From Galaxea fascicularis (Eukaryota; Cnidaria; Anthozoa; Scleractinia; Euphylliidae), in NCBI GenBank assembly GCA_948470475.1, contig OX419347.1, positions 17,283,675-17,347,674 on the forward strand: a DNA stretch of 64,000 nt. The letters are read 5' to 3'. The translations under genes were made by a program, and so were the position numbers. The notes under the pieces are model-generated. The model was not told where the DNA came from. It did not search any database and saw only the letters and a list, made by a program, of their open reading frames with translations. Shown here piece by piece: positions 60,241 through 64,000 of the stretch; position 1 is the stretch's first letter; each line of letters begins with the position of its first letter.

Positions 60241-61542
60241 CTATGTTTGCATTGTTGAATTACTGATCCACTTGATACTAGCGTAACGTCCTCCTAAAAG
60301 CATTCCTTTTTCCCATGAGAATTGCTTCCTCATTCGCTCGATGAACATGGTAAAGCTTGAATAACGTGACCCGACGAAATTGTTCGCATGGACACAAATG
60401 AGTTGCTCGCATAGCCCTGACACATCTTGGATAAAGATACCATCCATGTCTTTTGGTTGTAGCTGGTCAGCAAAATCTTCTGCAAAAAGCACATTGTACC
60501 CTGCTTGCCTGAAAGGTTTAAACCAGGTTTTGTTTCTTTCATCTGTTGCGATGTAAAGTGTTTTCGTCAGGTTCAAAGCCTTTAGCTTTTGTAACCTCTG
60601 CAACCAATGCTGCGGTTGTTTTCCCCCCGAACTTAAAGTGCGATCTGTTCTGCGCACGTGTATAGCATTGAAAGGTTGTTTAATCGTGTCTAATACAGTT
60701 CTTACACGTTTTTCAATATGTGGTGCAAAACGGACGAATCGCATGAGCCAGTCATGAATGTCTATAACAGTTCTCTTATCAAAAAACATTAGTCCTTGAT
60801 TTCGCAAAGATCCTTCGGAAAAGTAAAGCATTTCTTCATTTCTCCGTGACAGCTCATCCCTAATTCCCCACACAGGACGATAACCGTCGATCTCAAATTT
60901 TTCAATCTCCGTTTTGCAAATGCGACGATAATTAGGTATGTCTTTATAAGCTGGTAAAGATTTCATTAGCTGATTAAGAAGTCTCCATTTGTGTTTATCT
61001 GTCTTGTTTGGTTTGACATCCACCCATGTTCCGACCAGTCCGTTGTGGCAAACCTTAGCCCATCTTAAATGAGAGTAGCTGGTTTGGAACTCGACGTGAT
61101 TAGACGTAAACTCTTTGACTGGAATTAGTTTTGACAGAAGTTCAAGGTCAACAACCCTTGACAAGGGTAAAAGTTTTTCCTTAGAAACCATGTTGTAATT
61201 TTCATAGTCACCTACTTTAACTCGAAGTAATTCCTCGTGGGGCGCCAATGGTTGGACGATTAGAGTTCGATTCAGCAATTTGGCTAAAACCAGGGCGTTT
61301 TCGAAGACGATACGTTGATTATTCCATCCTCCACCAGGAGGTTGATAAGACAAGTATCTGACTCCTTGGCTGTTCTCACACAGTAACCGCCCGTGGATGT
61401 AAACTTTACGTTCTTCTAAACACTTCGTTGGTATTAAAGAGGTGTACCAGGGGTGCGAAAATATGTGGACAATTGTCGTTGTTATCACGGCCAAAAATAT
61501 CAAGCACAGGAATAGACGGATGGTTTTACGAATCCGGAACAT
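60241..61542 (-). CDS. O-fucosyltransferase-like type II membrane protein, paralogue 2
   Basis: A 433-residue single-exon enzyme of the same family as the 48.3-kb gene. The N-terminal signal anchor is FLCLIFLAVITTTIVHIF. The lumenal domain repeats the key motifs: SYQPPGGGWNNQR, FENALVLAKLLNRTLIV, VCHNGLVGTWVDV, AIHVRRTD and LYIATDERNKTWF, then QLICVHANNFVGSRYSSF near the end. Intact frame, good start codon and similarity along the whole length show it is a functional-looking paralogue. A role in fucosylating secretory proteins is inferred from the superfamily; the substrate is unknown. The C-termini of the two paralogues diverge after SWEKGML/SWNKGML. Confidence 0.85.
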   Translation of the reverse strand: MFRIRKTIRLFLCLIFLAVITTTIVHIFSHPWYTSLIPTKCLEERKVYIHGRLLCENSQGVRYLSYQPPGGGWNNQRIVFENALVLAKLLNRTLIVQPLAPHEELLRVKVGDYENYNMVSKEKLLPLSRVVDLELLSKLIPVKEFTSNHVEFQTSYSHLRWAKVCHNGLVGTWVDVKPNKTDKHKWRLLNQLMKSLPAYKDIPNYRRICKTEIEKFEIDGYRPVWGIRDELSRRNEEMLYFSEGSLRNQGLMFFDKRTVIDIHDWLMRFVRFAPHIEKRVRTVLDTIKQPFNAIHVRRTDRTLSSGGKQPQHWLQRLQKLKALNLTKTLYIATDERNKTWFKPFRQAGYNVLFAEDFADQLQPKDMDGIFIQDVSGLCEQLICVHANNFVGSRYSSFTMFIERMRKQFSWEKGMLLGGRYASIKWISNSTMQT

Positions 61543-61758
61543 GATTACTTAGTTGTCAATACTTTCTCAGAGTTTTAGTGGATTGTTCGGCTGGGTTTTT
61601 GTCATCTCAACCACACTTTAATGAAGAGTTCCTTTGCCAAGTCCCTGTGCAATCAATAAAATACCGTCAGAAATGTTTTGTTAGGAGCTGCTTTCGATAC
61701 GTGCCGGCCACAAATGGCCCCATAAGCTCCGCCTTAGTAATGAACAACATGGACAATA
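61543..61758. other. Upstream flank of O-FucT paralogue 2
   Basis: Presumed promoter and 5' UTR; nothing specific seen. Confidence 0.4.
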
Positions 61759-62056
61759 TATACCTGTTACTAACCGAGTTCGAGGTCCGTACTGTAAATT
61801 ACGGACCGAGTTTTTTCCCGTTCACTTATGACCCAAGCGCGAAGCGCGCAGGTCATAAATCAACGGGAAAAAACGAGGATCCGTAACTTGCAGTACGGAC
61901 CGAGAAAACGAGTTTAGTAAGATATTTATTATATCTCTGAGATTAATCGGGCGCGCGGGAAAAGAATCTTTCAAATTTAGTGGGCCGTACAGGAGAATAC
62001 GGCCCGCAAAATTGACCAATCATCACAGCGCGCGTACTAACTGAGAGAGTAATAAA
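61759..62056. mobile_element. MITE, inverted pair of the 34.6-kb copy
   Basis: It shares ACTAACCGAGTTCGAGGTCC-type and TTAGTGGGCCGTA words with the EIF2B2 intron copy, in opposite orientation. It contains its own inverted repeat around CGTACTGTAAATTACGGACC. ACTAACTGAGAGA lies at the right end. Confidence 0.65.
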
Positions 62057-62435
62057 ACCTGCGATTGCATGGGAGCTCTCAAACGAGTCAAATAAGACTA
62101 GTGATTCCTTGTACTTAACTTCGGAGCAGAAACGTGTATTATTCGCTGTGCTGTAGACGACTTACGCAACCTTTAAAAGGAAGTGTTTTTGTCATTATTT
62201 TACGATTTTACGATGTATATTCACTACTGAACTCCCGAGCGGTAAGCTTAGATAACGGAACCTCGCACCAGTAATTACCTGCCCGATAGCCTGAGACCAG
62301 CTGAGGTCTTTTCTGTATGGTCATCGCTATTAGCTGTCCAAATTAAATCTTATACTTTTCCCTCAGACTGGCCAAGGTCAGTACACTTATCTCGGAGTAT
62401 ACTTTGCTCTCTGAAGCAGACACCTGGGACGCTTT

Positions 62436-62673
62436 CCATTTACACGCAAAACCCGGAAATTCTGGTTGGAAAATCAAATGGTACATACCATTCCATTTGG
62501 AACGTTTCAGAAATAATGGACCATCGGCTTAATCAATGCACTTTTTCTGTTCTTTCTTAGCTTCGCAACTGATACTAGTACATTTTGTGGCTTATTCATT
62601 TTGTATTTGAACCAAGCTGCAGCACTGAATAGTCAAACCTAAAATGTCCACCCGGATGGATCCTGTAAATGAA
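62436..62673. mobile_element. MITE with CCATTTACACG ends, copy 2 (inverted)
   Basis: It is the inverse of 47,278-47,513: starts CCATTTACACGCAAAACCCG and ends CCCGGATGGATCCTGTAAAT. The two copies flank the O-FucT cluster and LTR element. Confidence 0.7.
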
Positions 62674-63065
62674 AAGCACCCCTGTTTACCTAAGGATCCA
62701 GCTGATTCTAATTTCTTATGTTTTTAATATGATATCATAGTCTGGTAACATGAAAGCCGGAGGCGCAAAGACATGGTCTTTTGTGCCTCGCTTAATCTTT
62801 GTTTTACCCTTTTGTGAGTCACATTTATTGTCAATATAATATAATATATTTGGGAACGCATGAGTGCTTATAATACCGTTCTGTAATATTCACTAATTCA
62901 ATCAAATTACACATGCTATGCAACCAGCTGTACGAAAGCAGAGCTAGAGGTTTAACGACTTTTTCGAGATACGTTAAAACGTTCTGAGTGACTTGCTGAA
63001 ACCAGTAAGAGGCGGAGTTGATTAACTTTCACAATTGGCAAACGTCTAGACAAACACAAAAATTT
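62674..63065. other. Intergenic DNA
   Basis: No gene or clear repeat recognised. Confidence 0.4.
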
Positions 63066-63328
63066 GGTTTTATCAACGGAGTCGATAATGTAAACTGACC
63101 ATTGTTAGACAGGGATTCTATCTAAAAGTTGATGTTTAGAGCGTTAGCCCTTAAGAGCGAATCGAGGACATAGGGGTTGTGTTCAGTATTCCTATTTTTC
63201 ACGTTGCCATGTTACCACCAATAGCGTAGCTCCATCTCCTCTATATGAACTACACACAACCCATAATTCCTCGATTCGCTCTGACGAAGGGCTAACGCTC
63301 GAATCGTATCGTCAGCTTTTAGAATTCC

Positions 63329-63359
<31 letters not shown>

Positions 63360-63371
63360 CGTTGATAAAAC
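63066..63371. mobile_element. Foldback MITE
   Basis: Outer arms: GGTTTTATCAACGGAGTCGA on the left and its inverse (TCAACTCCGTTGATAAAAC) on the right. Nested inner arms carry GAGCGTTAGCCCTTAAGAGC and AGCGAATCGAGGA with their inverses. No coding capacity. Confidence 0.7.
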
Positions 63372-63478
63372 TTTTGTGTACAACTCCTCCGCCGACGAAA
63401 CACCACAGTTTCTTTAGAACTGACTACCCCCTTTATTCATGTGTAAACGCTTGTGTTGCGAGCTTTCCGATACGCTGC

Positions 63479-63740
63479 CTAAATACACCGATAACTTCGG
63501 AAGGTCCCTTGCATTTTAGGCAGTAGATTCCATAACTTAAGGACAATGAATGTATCTGATAGAATGCTTCCCATGTGTAGTCGTATAGTATTAAATCTTG
63601 GTATGGCGAATACCTTGTTTCTTAGTGAATACTTGGTGTTTGTCCATTGGAAAATGCCTGCTATGTATTTCGGACAAATGTTGTTCCTGTTACGCAGGAT
63701 GCACAGATTAACCATATTCAATAATTTATCATAACTTGAT
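63479..63740 (-). pseudogene. Relic of a LINE reverse-transcriptase C-terminus
   Basis: The minus-strand frame contains TKYSLRN, VFAIPRFNT and LKLWNLLPK in the spacing typical of the end of jockey/CR1-type non-LTR ORF2 proteins (YNLRN, P-R-N-T, WN-LP). Upstream sequence is shifted and has stops. Recognition is by pattern memory. Confidence 0.5.
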
Positions 63741-64000
63741 TATCTGTTGCAGTAAATAGCTTTAAGCGTCCTTTCTTATACACTCTCTAAGTTCTACTGT
63801 CGCTAGCACAACAGGAGTTCCAAAGAAGGGACGATCAGCAGCTTAAAAGAGCAAGAAATCAAATGAACTCAAGGAACGCTTAGCTAACGCTTCGTTTTGT
63901 TAAGCAATTCGGACGCTATATTGACGGTCTGCGTGAAAATTTGTCTATTAACATGAATTGCTTACCTGTTTTTCGAACATGAATAATCTTGTATGATAAA
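63741..64000. other. Window end, no feature seen
   Basis: No gene or repeat recognised. Confidence 0.4.

Overview
This window is nuclear DNA of an animal: split genes with GT-AG introns, short exons, low gene density and many small inverted-repeat transposons. The protein set (a DCAF15 orthologue, an eIF2B beta orthologue, a 7TM receptor, metazoan-type Ig and Frizzled modules) together with the repeat types (a tRNA-derived SINE, many MITEs, a Ty3-like LTR element) fits a cnidarian, most likely an anthozoan such as a stony coral. The species assignment is inference; no marker gene is present.

Layout. (1) 4.7-24.9 kb, plus strand: a 16-exon gene whose exon phases I could chain throughout. It encodes a predicted secreted protein of about 1243 residues: signal peptide, one I-set Ig domain, one ten-cysteine Frizzled CRD, about 720 residues of unrecognised beta-type repeats, and a basic, cysteine-containing C-terminal region. 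There is no kinase domain and no obvious membrane anchor. It is the best candidate for something undescribed among the cellular genes. (2) 26.7-33.1 kb, minus strand: DCAF15, substrate receptor of a CUL4-DDB1 ubiquitin ligase. (3) 33.4-42.2 kb, plus strand: EIF2B2 (eIF2B beta), 17 exons and 356 residues, head-to-head with DCAF15 and probably sharing a short promoter region. (4) 45.1-46.8 kb, plus strand: a large-exon, divergent class A-like GPCR. (5) 47.9-61.5 kb, minus strand: a small cluster of O-fucosyltransferase-like type II membrane enzymes, made of two intact paralogues and one decayed copy.

Between the two intact fucosyltransferase genes sits a complete LTR element (50,806-59,773, minus strand) with near-identical LTRs of about 942 bp, a 4-bp target duplication, a primer-binding-site-like motif and a polypurine tract. 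It carries gag but no recognisable protease, reverse transcriptase, RNase H or integrase. Gag ends in a canonical -1 slippery heptamer followed at once by a stop and, six bases on, a stem-loop. The shifted frame enters a 379-codon open frame of unknown function. Gag is itself split by a 3.6-kb insertion with inverted ends.

The remaining intergenic and intronic DNA holds at least a dozen MITE or foldback elements (five copies of a TTAACCC-ended family, a pogo-like element, a nested 240-bp palindrome, and two families present as inverted pairs), a SINE, a LINE relic and several simple repeats. Apart from gene order, no functional link between the neighbouring genes is evident.
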